Assembly: GCA_026874595.1 (NCBI GenBank)
Contig: CM049312.1
Coordinates: 50,781,429-50,845,428, forward strand
DNA from: Sipunculus nudus
Taxonomy: Eukaryota > Annelida > Sipuncula > Golfingiida > Sipunculidae
DNA: 64,000 nucleotides
Direction of reading: 5' to 3'
A program made the position numbers and the translations under genes. The notes beneath the pieces are model-generated. The model did no database searches and was not told the origin of the DNA. It saw only the letters and a list, made by a program, of their open reading frames with translations. Positions 21,901 to 36,900 of this stretch are shown here, in pieces; position 1 is the stretch's first letter; the number at the start of each line of letters is the position of its first letter.

Positions 21901-24900
21901 GTCTAAACAACTAATACATGAGCAGGGTTGGACACCTGGATCAGCTGTGGCCAGCAATAAGCTGCCCAGCTGCAAGTATATGCCCTGCATCAAGTGTGCA
22001 TAATTGGCCTGAAAGGTCAACTTGAGGACATACATGGGACTGAAGAGGGGCTGGGTAGAGCCTGGGTCTGACATGGTCTCATAAAAACTTTAATTAAAGC
22101 TACAGTTTTTGGCCATTTCCTTTCAACTTTCAAAACTAACAAGCTGAAATCCTTATTTCTGCATGATATGAAAATTATATCAACAGTGCTTACAGGAAAC
22201 AAACATGCGATGATCAAAATTAGGCAAAATTTAAGGTACTGATTTTATATTTATGCTAATAACTTATAAACTTTGAAAAATTCAGAACTAATTTTGGGTT
22301 TACAACTGAATCTTGATTAAATAATGTTATATCCCTGACAAAAAAAAATCTCTAGCTTCAGCAATTTTAATATTAAGGGAGTAAATATATTTCTTGTTTA
22401 CAAAGTGCATTATGTTCAGGCCCATAACTTAAAACAATTTCGCTATACTAACATCATTTCTGGCATGTGCATATAAATAGAAGAACATGTATATTTTATA
22501 GGATTACAGTCAGATCAGTGGTTTTGATATTAGGCAGTCTTGAAGTGTAACAATGGGTTTTAAATTAAAAATTAAAGTTTTTTCTTAACATCTCGAAGAA
22601 ATGAAATTCTTGTGACCAAACTTTTGGTATGGTAGGGGGGTTTGGGGACATCTAACTGTATGCCAAATTTGGGAGCTGAGAGCTGGTCTGGGAAGCTGGG
22701 GAGCTGAGCTCTAGCAAACTGCATAACACTTGCTTGATCTAAACAATACTTTACATGGTGCTTGAAAACTGGAATAAAATCAACAGTTTTTGATCAACTG
22801 GTTTCAAAATTCAGATGTTTTGAGATGAAATGCTTATGGCTACATGCTGTGAAAATTAAACCACAGCAGTTACAGGAATAAAATGTGCTGTGGTCAAATC
22901 TGGGCAAAATTTAAGGTACTGATTTTTAGCTCAGCTGACTGTAAGTCATCTGAGCTATAGCAATCACTCTTTGTCCGTCTGTCTGTCCGTCCGTCCTTCC
23001 GTCTGTCCATCCGTCTATCCGTTATCCTGGCACAAATCGTAACCGTTGGACCTAGAATCTTGTAACTTTACATTTTGAGAGGTCCATGAAAAATCTCCTT
23101 GGAAACCAGAAATTAGGTCTCTGTTACCTATATCAGACTGTAAGTCATCTGAGCTATAGCAATCACTCTTTGTCCGTCTGTCTGTCCGTCCGTCCGTCTG
23201 TCCATCCGTCTATCCGTTATCCTGGCACAAATCGTAACCGTTGGACCTAGAATCTTGTAACTTTACATTCTGAGAGGTCCATGAAAAATCTCCTTGGAAA
23301 CCAGAAATTAGGTCTCTGTTACCTATATCCTTCGAGCTTTGGGGCCTAGCTCAAAGTACCCCCCAGAATATTAAAAAATTTCATACAAAAACTTCAATAT
23401 CTCATTAACTACATCACTGCATGATGGTCATGATTTTTTGCATACATATTGATCATGAGAAGTTTCATCACTTCCTGCAGACTGGTGGCGCAACCTGTAT
23501 TTTTCGATTTTTTACGAATTTTTTTCTCTATTTTTGAGACCTTTAAAAATGTGAACATCTGTTAACAGGGCACAAATCGTATAGACTGGACCTAGAATCT
23601 TAATTCTTGACACACTGAGAGACCTATGAAAAGTCTCAATGGAAACCAGAATTAAGGTCTCTGTTACCCATATCCTTCAAGCTATGGGGCCCCAAAGTCC
23701 CCCCGCAGAATAGTCAAAAATGTCATACAAAAACTTCAATATCTCATTAACTACATCACTGATGGTCATTATTTTTTGCATACATATTTATCATGAGATG
23801 TTTCATCAGTGTCTGCAGACTGGTGGCGCCACATGTATTTTTCGATTTTTTACGATTTTTTTCTATATTTTTGAGACTTTTAAAAATGTGAACATCTGTT
23901 AACAGGGCACAAATCAGAACAACTGGACCTAGAATCTTCATTCTTGACACACTGGGAGACCCATGAAATGTCTCCATGGAAACTTGAAATTAGGTCTCTG
24001 TTACCAATATCCTTCAAGCTATAGGACTCCGAAGTAACCCTCAGAATAATGGACAATTTGATACAAAAGCTGAAGTTTCTGAACAACTAATGCAGAGATC
24101 ACCATGATTCTTGGCATGGATATTGATTATTGAGTGTTTCATCAGTTTCTGCAGACTGGTGGCACCACCTGTATTTGTTCAGGTTTTTTTACGATTTTTT
24201 TCTCTATTTTTGAGACCTTTAAGGATGCTGTCATCTGTTAACTTGGCACAAATTGTAACAACAGGACTTAGAATCTTCATTCTTGTCATGCAAGGAGGCC
24301 CATGAAAAGTGTCTGTGGAAACCTGAAATTAGGTCTCTGTTACCCATATCCTTCAAGCTATAGGACTCCAAAGTATCCCTCAGAATAATGGACAATTTGA
24401 TACAAAAGCTGAAGTTTCTGAACAACTAATGCAGAGATCACCATGATTCTTTGCATGGATATTGATTATTGAGTGTTTCATCAGTTTCTGCAGACTGGGG
24501 GCACCACCTGTATTTGTTCAGGTTTTTTTACGAATTTTTTTTCTCTATTTTTGAGACCTTTAAGGATGCTGTCATCTGTTAACGTGGCACAAATTGTAAC
24601 AACAGGACTTAGAATCTTCATTCTTGTCATGCAAGGAGGCCCATGAAAAGTGTCTGTGGAAACCTGAATTTAGGTCTCTGTTACCCATATCCTTCAAGCT
24701 ATAGGACTCCAAAGTATCCCTCAGAATAATGAAAAATTTGATACAAAAGCTGAAGTATCTGAACAACTAATGCAGAGTTCACCATGATTCTTTGCATGGA
24801 TATTGACCATTAAGTGTTTTTATTAGTTTCTGCAGACTGGTGGAACCACCTGTATTTTTTTTTTAAAGTTAATGCATTTTTTCTCTATTTTTGAGATATA

Positions 24901-27900
24901 TAAATACAGTCACAATCTTGGCCTGTTGGTTAATCTGTTTGATGCTTCAAATGAATGGGTATAAACTACCATTCAGATGATAAAATTTCCTTTGGCAAAT
25001 CTCTTCCCAGTCAGCTGAGCGTCATGACCCATGGGTCACTTGTATATTTATGCTAATAACTTATAAAATTTAAAAAATTAAGATATAATTTTGCGTATAC
25101 AATTGAATCTTGACTAAATATAGTTATATACCTGAAAGAAAGTCTCTAGCTTCAGCTATTCTCAAGTAAAGGGAGTAAATATATTTCCTGAATTTTTACA
25201 ATGTGCATTATATTTGGGCCAATTACTTCAAGAAATTAAAAAATATTAAACTAATTTCTCCTACGTACATAGAAAATATAGAGGATTTAATATATTAAAA
25301 ATGGTCAATATCAGGTCAGAAGTTTTGATATTAGGCAGTCTTGACGTGTAACAAGGGGTTTTTAATGGAAAACGGAGGTCTTTCCTTAATAATTCGAAAG
25401 AACAAAGTCCTAGTGACCCAATTTTCGGTATGGTAGGAGATCTTGGGGACATTTAAAGGTATGCCTAATTTCAGATTCATTGTCCAACGGTTTCAAAACA
25501 TGCCAGTTTAATTGACGGATGGACGGACGGATGGACAGCCAACGGACAAAGGACCACAACTATAGCTCAGATGACTTGTAGTCAGCTGAGCTAATAATGA
25601 ATAATAAGAGTCTTTGAATTTAGTTTCCAAAGAAGATCATGCATTTTCTAGAATTATTCATAAAACTCACTTTGCCCACGCCTTGATCATTGTTACTGGT
25701 GCTGTCATTAACACTGGTACATACTGCTTTAGCTTTGGACACACCCTGCCCTCTAGCAGGAACCTGGCAAACCATTTATAGCGATCAAGACTGGTGGGAT
25801 ATTCAAGCTGGACAGCAGGTATCATCCAGTCATGTGCTCCTGTCAGGAAAACAAGTTACATTTTAGTCTCATAAACAAAATACCTGAAACAATCAACTCT
25901 CAGCCCTACTTGAATCTTATGACATAAGATGTACTTAATTTCTACACAATTTATCTGTAAACATGTGTGCATCAAACTCATAAAAAGGATGGTATATAGC
26001 ACAACCACAAACCTAGCTCTGTCAATGCAGGTCAGAGGCTTATACATGCTTTACATGCTCAGCTTTACTTTCCTTAACAAGAGCACTGCAAATGGTGCAT
26101 AATACGCCAGTTGGATATTTTGTGACCTCTGACCTTACTATATATACATGAATTTGCTGAGAATGTAATTCAGGTGAGAATCTGTACTGGTTAATACTCA
26201 TCATGAGTTTCATGAAAATCCATAGGATTTTGGTAAGTGACAATGGTGCCTCTGATGTGCAGAGACTTTTGACCTCATTTTTTTCATGGATTTTGTTCTT
26301 AATTAAACTTAGGCCAGATATTTTAATGATTAACAATTCTGGTGAGTTTAATAAAAAATCATATTCCTCATATTTTATTGTGGCGACACCACAAATAAGC
26401 CTTGTGACCTCTGACCTACTTTTAATGATTATTTTTTTCTGTTGAGTTTTATTGAAAATTCATCATATTCCTCGTAAGTTATCGTGGCAACACCACAAAT
26501 CAGCCTAGCGACCTCTGACCTTATTAAATATGCATGGATTTTTTCCCATACCGGGTAACTGAACTCTGGTGAGATAATTTTGGAAAGTACTTTCTTGAAA
26601 ATATATCAAAGCCCCAGTAAGTTATCACTGTGACACTAAAAGTTAACAGATGGATGGATGGATGGATGGATGGAGAGACAGACCGATGGGTATACCATAT
26701 TACGTCCTGCTTAGACGGGCATAAAAAAAGATGACCTCCTTTTAAGAAATGCCCGTCCTCAAGAGTTGGATGAAACTACTATCACAACATGCTATCACAA
26801 CAGTGAGCATGTAAAGGCTAACTTTTACTGTGACATCAGTGACATGACAATGACAGCAAAGGTGAATGACACATTCAATTGTTAACTGACAAACATCATG
26901 ATGCATGGGCGGGTTTAAGTTAAGGTTGAATTGAGTTGCAAGGTTGAGTTAATAACTGAATCAGTAAATTTATGCAAAGTGTTAAAGAATTCTGGTCACA
27001 ATGAAACCAGTGGCACTGATAATGGTAAGCTGTTGGTAAGTTGGCTAAACTGAGTACCAGTAACTTAAAATAAGAAAATGGTGTTCACTTTCTATCAGTG
27101 AAATACCAATATAAATGAATAGTGTATCTGAATCCAAAATATAACCCTAGCATAGCCTTTCAAAATATTAAGTCAATGTTAAAAGTGCTGATGAATTTAG
27201 TCAATAATGTACAAGGTTATCAAAAAGTGAATGAATTCTCGGAAATCATATTTTGATGCTTTCTAACTACAGTAGCGCTTACTACAGGGGACAAGCTTTT
27301 TGTTCTGATGAATGATCATTTCGATGAACAATTTTGCATGATACTGCACTGGGAATCACCTTAATTACCACTCAGTTTCGAACGTTATTCGATAATGACT
27401 CACCAAAATCATTTAAGCTAGCCCCCCCAAAAGTGTGACAACATTGTAATATTTTTATCTGATTTCATTATCATTTAGAAAACATAAAAATTGTTATTGG
27501 TGAACAGCCCTGCTCTAGAATCAAACGGTATTGTACCTACATCATGTTACATGTAGCTGCCATCATAACTGAAATGACCCACCATGACCTAGAAAGTACT
27601 GCTATCCCTCGGCGGATAGATTAACTATGGAAACCTTCATACATGCATTGTACTTTTATTGAAATCCCTAGTGAGAGGACTGGGCAATAGGCAGCAATAC
27701 TAACCAATAAAAATTCTCAAATTTTAGCAGAAACTAGATGTGGTCGGACATTGGTCCTCAGAGGGCCCCGCATTTCTGGTAGTGCTGGACTAGTTTACAT
27801 ATCGGTGAAAAATTAAGTTAAATTTGAAAAAAAATTACAAACAAAAACAGGTTTTAATCTATATGCTTGAGGGAAAAAATCCAACTGGATCAAATGATAT

Positions 27901-30900
27901 TAAAGAAGATATGCCTGAAATAATGTGTGCAATAGAAAATCACCGAATGTAGTCTGTTGGCCATATTTGATTTTGAGCAAGTCTGTAATTCAATTGGTCT
28001 GGAGCCCTCATAGTCAAAAAATGATCCCTGTGAAATTGGGAAAGCTGGAGAAGGTTGTTGTTGAGTTATCACACGCTGAAAGAAAATCAGGCATCAGGCT
28101 GAGGCAGCAATATTAGAATTCAGACAGGTCTGTTATTCAATAGGTCTGGAGCCCTCATAGGTACCAATCATCCCTGTGAATTTGGGAAAGCTGCAAAAGG
28201 TTGTTGTTGAGTTATCGCGCACAAAAGAAAAACAGCGATTGGACTGTGGCAGCCATATTGGAATTCAGACATGTCTGTAATTCAATAGGTCTGGAGCCCT
28301 AATAGGTACCAATCATCCCTGTGAATTTGGGAAAGCTGCTGTAGCTTGTTGTTGAGTTATCGTGCTCTAAAAGAAAATCAGTAATCAGGCTCTGCATGCC
28401 ATATTGGAATTCTGATAGGTCTGTTATTCAATAGGTCTGGAGCCCTCACAGGTACCGATCATCCTTGTGAATTTGTGAAAGCTGCAGTAGGTTGTTGTTG
28501 AGTTATTGCACATGAAAGATAAACAGCGATCGGGCTGTGGCAGCCATATTGGAATTTCGACAAGTCTGAAATTCAATAGGTCTAGAGCTCTCATAGGTAC
28601 CAATCATCCCTGTGAATTTGGGAAAGCTGCAGTATGTTGTTGTTGATTTATCGTGCGCGAAAGAAAATCAGCGAATGGGCTGTGGCGGCCATATTGGAAT
28701 TTCGACAAGTCTGAAATTCAATAGGTCCTGAGCCCTTATAGGTACCAATCATCCCTGTGAATTTGGGAAAGCTGCAGTATGTTGTTGTTGAATTATCCAG
28801 CGCGAAAGAAAGTGTCACTGACGGAAGGACGGAAGGACAGACTGACACGGTGATCACTATAGGGCACCACTTGTCAAGCGGGGCCCTAATAATCTGGCCA
28901 ATAGAATTTGTGAGTAAATGACAAAGGGCACATAAACTCAACATATGCTCATCGTAGTACTGGAGGCCTGGAGATCAAAGCTATTCTTTAGAACCACCCT
29001 GATCAAAGCTGAGCCAAGGACTACACAGACCGGGTGAGGTTTTTCACACCTACAACCTGCTCAGTTATGGGCTGTTGTAACATTCTTTTGTACAGGTTAA
29101 TTCTGGCCAAAAAGTGGGCCAAGGACAACACTGACTGGTGGGGCCGAGTTTTTCACACCAACTGCCTGCACTTGGGTGCACTAATTAGTCGGCAATGTGT
29201 TTCATCGCTTATCTGGCTACATTTGTTTTGAATAAGGTGATCTTTTGTACTATTTTTTCTGGAATTTTGTCGTTGTTCAGATTTTGGATAAATGGTCAAA
29301 TTTTCAGTTCTCAGTTTTTTTATTTCAGACGAATGATCTTCAGATATACCATGCTCCACTGTAATTAGAACCAAATCAAAAGTCAAGTGACCCATGGGTC
29401 ATGACGCTCAGCAGATTAGCATGACATTATAGCCTTACTTTCACAACAGGAGATTTATCATCCAAAAACAAAATCTGAGATTCACTTCAGCTGTGACCTT
29501 TCCCTATACCCATTACGACACAAAAGTCAACATGGTTCTTTTAAACACATATGTGAAGACTGAATCTAACTAGAAATCGGGCAGTGATAATTGGACAAGA
29601 GAGTACATGTACCTGCCAAATTATAGAGGCATGGGTAAAGTAAGGCATTGAATGTTCCTGACATGACATGACTCCAAATTTGTGGCATAAGATATGCCAA
29701 TTAAACTCCTCATACATGTGCAATTTTTACCCAAAAAAAACAATCTACAGATGGATACAAGAATGATTGTAGGTGGCCCAAGCAGTCTTGTACTTGTATA
29801 TGTTACAGTCAGTGTGTAAAATCAGTCAATTTGTAAACTGCCTGAAATGTTCAGTCAATTAACAGATTGACTGACTTACTCAGGCAATTTATAAAATGAC
29901 TGAAATTTCAAGACATTTTACAAATTAGCTGAAGAATCAGTCAGTTTATTTGACATACTGAATGAATTGATATGAAATAGCCTTTTACTTCACATACCTC
30001 ATCAGTGTGAAACAGGCATTGCCAAATAGTATAATCTGTTACTTTTGAGTACACTTTATGCCTGTTTCATCTTTCTAGACTATTTATGAAGAATGCTGAT
30101 CAAATAATAAAATACACAGACTCATTAGGGGTAACCAAAATCATATAGATGCAACATGCACATTATTATAACATAATGAAATATGCATACATATAACAAC
30201 TCATATGACTACATCTTTGCTTTTCTAAGACAGAGAATCAAGTCAAATGGAAGCTTTTGATTAAATTAAACATTAAACATTAAAATGTGTTAAAATATGT
30301 GAAATTTATAATGAAGAATGGATAAGGATAATTACAGTTACAAAGTTGTTAATATCAAATACATTATTAAGATACGCTTAAGTGAATTACAAAGGCTTCA
30401 GCTTAATTAAAACAAGGGACCTCAGGCTCAGCTGAAACTGATTCTGATAATGTTTGTATAAAATCCTAGTGGTTGATACACATGATCACATACATGTATT
30501 TGTAAAAGTTTTAATATTTCAACTAAGTAACTATAATATGCATGTTAATATATACACCGGGAACTTATGAAACCCTGTAAATTATAGAATAATGGACATG
30601 AGCTGAAGCATTACAATACACATTTAACAATTTATTAACTGAAATAAAATGCTGTAAAAATTAAAATTTACCATTTTCAAATGAGCATAAACTAAATTTG
30701 ATAAGCAAGTTACACAAGCCAATTAGGTATACATTGCATCTGCACTGAGTCATATGTGAAACTTGTGGCTTGCAACCATTTAATGATGTCCCCCGCTTTT
30801 GGCTCTTGTTTTTTTTTCATGCTTGATAACGGACTGACAGACAGAGTGACAGACAGACAGACAGAAGCCAGACACTCCAAAACCAATCCCAACCAAGGTA

Positions 30901-33900
30901 TGCATGAGAGCATTCACTGCCCCAAATTTGAATGAAATGGGATAATATTTTGGAAACTTATCCCACAGAAACAAAAACCTGACAGACTAACAGGCAGAGT
31001 GACAGACAGACAGACAGAAGCCAGACATTTCAAAACAAATCCCAACCAAGGTTAGCATGACAGCAATCACTGACCAAAATTTGAATGACATCGGATAATA
31101 TTTAGGAAAGTTATTGCAAGGAAACGAAAACCTGACAGACAGACAGGCAAAGTGACAGACAGACAGGAGCCAGACACTCCAAAACCAATCCCAACCAAGG
31201 TAAGCATGAGAGCATTCACTGACCAAAATTTGAATGAAATCAGATAATATTTACAAAAGTTGGCAAAGGTCTAGCCAACTTTTATAAGATAAGGATGAAA
31301 TGCTACAAAGTATTTACACCTTTTTATATATTCTAACAAGTCAATAAGCACTTATATTATATTGTGAAACACAGGTATTGAAGCACAAATAAAAAAAAGT
31401 CATGCATCTTTCTGAGAATTCAAAATAACCAGCAGTGGATCTAAGGGATGGGGTTGGGGGTGGTAGGGTTCTCAAAGGAGGTTTGGCCCCCTAGGTATTT
31501 TTAAGTCAAAATCTTTAATGTTGTTTAGTTCTGAAGTGAGAAAATTCCCTGTTATTTTGTACCAAAATTGCTTAAAAATTGCTGAAATTATGAACAAGGC
31601 CTACAGGCCTAATGCAAATCTGTGCAAAGTTTAGGAGTATGAATGGAGGTTTATTTTTAAAATTTAATATTGATCCTCCTAAGTCCTGCATATCTACCTT
31701 AGTCATTATGATTTCAGCAAAAGGGACTTTTCTGAACTGCAAGTTTCGGACTAGGACATTTTAAAACCAGAATATGGGTAGTCAACAAGCCACTATGTGT
31801 ATCCGCAGAAATCAGTGTGGGACGGGTTAAGTGAGGCATGGATTAAGTGGCAAGGGGAATAGAGCGTGGTGTGTTGCATATTAGCATGGATATCTGCAGC
31901 TTAAACGTGAATGTAGGTGGTGCCACCTGTCATAAAATCAAGCAAATTGTCCAGGATGTATAAACCTGCAAAATTTCAGGTGGATAGGTCAAACCACTGC
32001 TGAGATATGAGTGATTTTATCCCAAGGCAGATCAACAGATTGATGCTGTGCATAAGTGGTTGCAGGTGGCGCCACCAGTTTTGTCTATGATGAAGAGCTA
32101 TGTGAGATCTATACACAAGCAAAATTTTGGCCCAATTGGTCAAACGGTTCCCGAGATATGAGCTTGGATGTCTGCAGAGTAAACGTGAATGTAGGTGGCG
32201 CCACCTGTCATAAAATCGAGAAAGCTGTCCAGGATGTATAAACCTGCAAAATTTCAGGTGGATTAGTCAAACCACTGCTGAGATATGAGTGATTTTATCC
32301 CAAGGCAGATGAACAGATGGACACTGTGCATTAATGGTTGCAGGTGGCGCCACCAGTTTTGCCTATGATGAAGAGCTATGTGAGATCTATACACATGCAC
32401 AATTTTGGCCTAATCAGTCAAACGGTTCCCGAGATATGAGCTTGGATGTCTGCAGAGTAAATGTGAATGTAGGTGGCGCCACCTGTCATAAAATCGAGAA
32501 AGCTGTCCATGATGTATAAACCTGCAAAATTTCAGGTGGATAAGTCAAACCACTGCTGAGATATGAGTGATTTTATTCAAAGGCAGATGAACAGATAGAG
32601 GCTGTGCATTAATGGTTGCAGTTGGCGCCACCAGTTTTGCCTATGATGAAGAGCTATGTAAGATCTATACACATGCAAAATTTTGGCCCAATCGGTCAAA
32701 TGGTTCCAGAGATATGAGCTTGGATGTCTGCAGAGTAAATGCCAATGTAGGTGGCGCCACCTGATATAAATCGAGAAAGTTGTCCAGGATGTATAAACCT
32801 GCAAAATTTCAGGTGGATAAGTCAAACCACTGCTGAAATATGAGTGATTTTATCCAAAGGCAGATCAACAGATGGACGCTGTGCATAAGTGGTAATAGGT
32901 GGCGCCACCAGTTTTGCCTATGATGAAGAGCTATGTAAGATCTATACACATGCAAAATTTTGGCCCAATCGGTCAAACGGTTCCCGAGATATGAGCTTGG
33001 ATGTCTGCAGAGATTATGTGAATGTAGGTGGTGCCACCTGTCATAAAATCGAGAAAGCTGTCCAGGATGTATAAACCTGCAAAATTTCAAGTGGATAAGT
33101 CAAATCACTGCAGAGATATGAGTAATATTATCCGAAGGCAGATGAACAGATGGACGCTGTACAAAAATGGTTGCAGGTGGTGCCACCATTTTTAGTCTAT
33201 GTTATAAAGCTATCAAAGGGCTACATTTGTGCAAAATTTTTAGCCTGATCGGTCAAACGGTTCTCGAGATATGTGGGTTTATGTGTGGAAACAGACGTAC
33301 AAATGGACGCTGGGCAGCAAGGAAAGGTCAGAGGTCAACCAAAAATGAGGGTGCAGCAGTTCACATGTGACCTGATGATAAACCTATTCGCTTAAAATGC
33401 AAACCAAGTTTTTTCAAACAGTTGAAAGATACAGTTCCAATAATCTGGGAATTCTGCTTCTATACAATGTTTCCAGATGTCTAGACGCTGTGTCTAGACA
33501 CATTGTCTAGACACCCCCCAGCCAGGTCAGTTGTCATGTCGATGTCTGGACCCCCACCTGTTTTTACTGAGTGACCTCTTGACTTGGCTGCTGAAACTCA
33601 GTATGAAGTCAAATCTGTTTTCAAATACAGAAAGCCTTTTTCAATTGGCTACAATGCGTTTTTAAAACTGTATTTACCCAATCTATTCTTGTAAAACTGG
33701 CAGAACCCTACCATAGAATAATTCTTGTAAAGTTTAAACCAATCAGCTGAACAGTTTCATCATAAATCAGTGTATAAGCTAGAAGAGTTTAAAATTACAT
33801 TTTCGCTTGTAAAAAACACATCAATGTAGGTGGCGCCACCAATACCTCAAAATCGGATATGACATATGTGACAAACATTGGTATAAAATTTGGTCATTAT

Positions 33901-36900
33901 AGCTCTAGCCGTTTTTGAGATTTAATTTTAGTGTGCTTTTTTGGACAGATATCCAAGTTCAACCTCCTGTAACTCGGCCAAAAATCTCCAAACTGGAACC
34001 ATTCGAACAAACTTGAGAGAGATTGTTCCAGGGATCATTTTTGTGAAATATTGGACAATTTGGCTGGACAGTTTCAGAGAAGAAGATTTTTAAAGGTTTT
34101 TAAGCTTTTTCTCTATAAAATCTGAATTAATGCAGATACCCAATAATAAGCTCCAGGGCACCAAGTTTCACATGTGACGAATTTTTACATGTAATTTGGA
34201 GCTGTTAGCTCCGACAGTTTCTGACTTACTGCCATGGACGGCGGAATGCCAGCCCTGGACGGCGGACGGCCGACGTCTGACAACGGACGGACGATGCTGC
34301 GCCATTGCATAAGCTCACAGGTTCGCTAAAAACTAGATGTGTCGGAACGACATGAATGCCCCCGCCTGGGGCAAATTAGAAACATTTGTTAAATTTTGTA
34401 AAATTTTTAAGTTCAGGAGGTGTTGTATGGTCAAAAGTAGGTCAACAAGGGCAAAATACAAACTCTGTAACGGGTCATTATCAAGCAACACACCAAAAAT
34501 CAGGCCAGTATCTGCAGGCATTGTGAAAAAAAGTCCATACATGTGCAAACATTAGGCCAGTATCTGTAAGCATTGCATTGCAAAACTAGAATATTAGCAA
34601 AAGCTGCTAATCAGTTATAAATTTAAATTGGAGGGGTATGTACCATGTTTCATAACAATCCAACAAATGCTTCCTGAGAAATAAGCTCCCAAGTTTTTTT
34701 CTATACTAAGCTCTGTGACCTTGAAAAGTAGGTCAAGATCACCCATCTTTGAACTTGACCAAGATTTTGTAAATATCATGCATTAGCATTGAAGAAATGA
34801 AGTTTCTGTGTTGAATACCTTTGGATATATCCTGCACAAAAGGCCAACATTGAAAAATCTGATAAAAATTCATAAAAAATCAGAAATTGTTGGTGGTGCC
34901 ACCAAAATTGTGCAGCACGCACAGACCGTCATTCCAAATGATCATAGTAAGTTTTGTGAAAATCCACACAATGGCTCCTGAGATATAAGCTTCTGAGTGT
35001 TTTTGTATAATCAGCTCTAAAACAAAGAAAAATAGGTCAAGGTCACCCATCTTTGCACTTGACAAAGATTTTGTTGATATACATCTTCAATGATGAAATA
35101 AAATTCCAACGGTGAATCCTTTTAGAGATATCCCGCTCACAAGGCCAAAATTGAAAAATCCAATAAAAATTGATTAAACAAGGCCTACAGGCCTAATGCG
35201 AACCTGTGCATATGGATATGCACCAGGTATAACGCTTCAATGCTGAACCATTACTTTTCATATATATGAACAATGCAAGTACTAAACATTTTGAACTAGA
35301 AACAATACACAATCATCACTGCTGAAATTCTGGCATGGGTGCACACAACACAAAAATTATTGTAGGTGGCACCACTAGTCTTGTATACGACAAAGCTATT
35401 TGACATGTATAATTATGCCCAATTTCAGGCTGATATATCAAATTCCTCCGCAGAATTAAGCAGGCACATACACTTTGCAAAAGTCATTATAGATGGCGAC
35501 ACCTGTCTTGTGAACGAATAAGCCATTAAAGACACAGACAGGTCAGAATATCAGGCCAATGCATCAAACTTACCTTGAGTCTGATGCATGGGGCTGACCA
35601 GGCTTAGGTGAGAAAGGCTGTTGCCCCGAGTGTACTGTGACAAATTACTGGCTCAGGCTACTGCACTGAGTGAACTCTTGACCTGCACCTGGCTAGACTG
35701 AGTGAACTTTTGACCTGTACCTGGCTGCACTGAGTGAACCCTTGACCTGTTGCATAATCTGACACAGTTCGCAGTCTGCCAAAGCTATAAATAAATCCAG
35801 GCTGACCTTTTGCCTATTGCCAAATCTGAAATAGTAGGCACACAATTGCATAAGCTCACAGATTGGCTTCATATGCAGCCCTGAGGGGCATGACACCCAT
35901 GAGGTGATCACATGATACTCATGAGGAGATCACATGCTACCCATGAGATGATCTCATCTGCCCATGAGGTGATCACATGCCTTGTGCTTGGCTGCACTGA
36001 TTGAACTGTTGACCTATATTTGGCTGCACTGAATGAACTCTTGATCTGTTGCCAAATCTGAAACAGTTGGCAGTTTCTCAACCTATTCAAGAAACATACA
36101 CAATCTTGGCCTGTTATGTAACTCTGCTAAAATTTATCCAACACAAACCATTTGAACAAACTTGAGAAGGCTCGCCTCTGGGATCATTTCTGTAAAATAT
36201 TGAACAATTTGACTGGACTGTTTACAAGAAGAAGACTTTTAAAGTTTTTTTCAGCTTTTCCCCTGTAAAATCTAAGTAAATGCAGATAGCAAAAATAAGA
36301 TGAATCCATCAACATTTGATATGACTGATAATTGCATAAAATTTTGGGATGGTAGCTCCTGCTATTCCTGAGAAATTATGAGTTAGTGTACAGATGATAT
36401 GTAATATCATAAATCTACATTTTTTAAAAGCTTTAAAAAAACATTCTTGTCAATATTTTCCATAGATATTCTGAAATCTAAATGTCTAGAGGCATGATGT
36501 AATGGATGCTGATAAACTGGTGTTAGGCTGGATGTATCTGCTTCACACAGCTAACATATATGGTAAAATGACTCAATTCAATCTTTTTAATTCAGCCAAA
36601 ATTCATTTTTTGGAACCATAAAAGACAATTATTATTAGAATGATTCACGGAATTATTCTTGCAAAATATTAAACAAACTGGCCTCAGTATCGTCAGTCGA
36701 AAAACATTTTGTAGGTTTATAACTCATATGGGAAAATACAGCAAAATAGCAAAGTTCAGCTTCCCATAACTCAGCCAAAAATCACTGAACCAAAACCATT
36801 TGAACAAACTTGAAGTATCAACATCTAAGGATAATTAATGTGTGAGATTTAAGACTTTGGCCCAGTGGTTTTTGAGAAGAAGATTTTTGTAGCCACTTAG

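Larger units (their letters stand above)
22926..25042 (+). mobile_element. HINE-A copy, opposite orientation, nested
   Basis: Starts TTAGCTCAGCTGACTGTAAG and ends GACCCATGGGTCACTTG. The host reads GATTT on the left and TATATTTATGC on the right. The unbroken paralogous site near 22246 reads GATTTTATATTTATGC, so insertion left no target duplication. This fixes the element ends as TTAG and CTTG. Confidence 0.82.
20430..25594 (-). mobile_element. HINE-A region with two interior blocks and a nested inverted copy
   Basis: Left edge CAAGGGACCCATGGGTCA. Right edge GATGACTTGTAGTCAGCTGA then GCTAA. The conserved interior segment (GGCAAAATTTAAGGTACTGA onward) occurs twice, near 22200 and 22900, so two elements may have fused or one been duplicated. 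The second block is broken by an opposite-strand copy (22926-25042). The 21030-21560 stretch matches 41640-42130. Confidence 0.65.
31595..34329 (-). mobile_element. HINE-B copy (ii)
   Basis: Left edge CAAGGCCTACAGGCCT then AATGCAAATCTGTGCA. Right edge GCATAAGCTCACAGGTTCGC then CTAA. It contains a HINE-E whose outer end is cut off near 33380 and a large palindrome-monomer array. The tail from about 33830 is shared with copies (i), (iii) and (iv). Confidence 0.8.
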
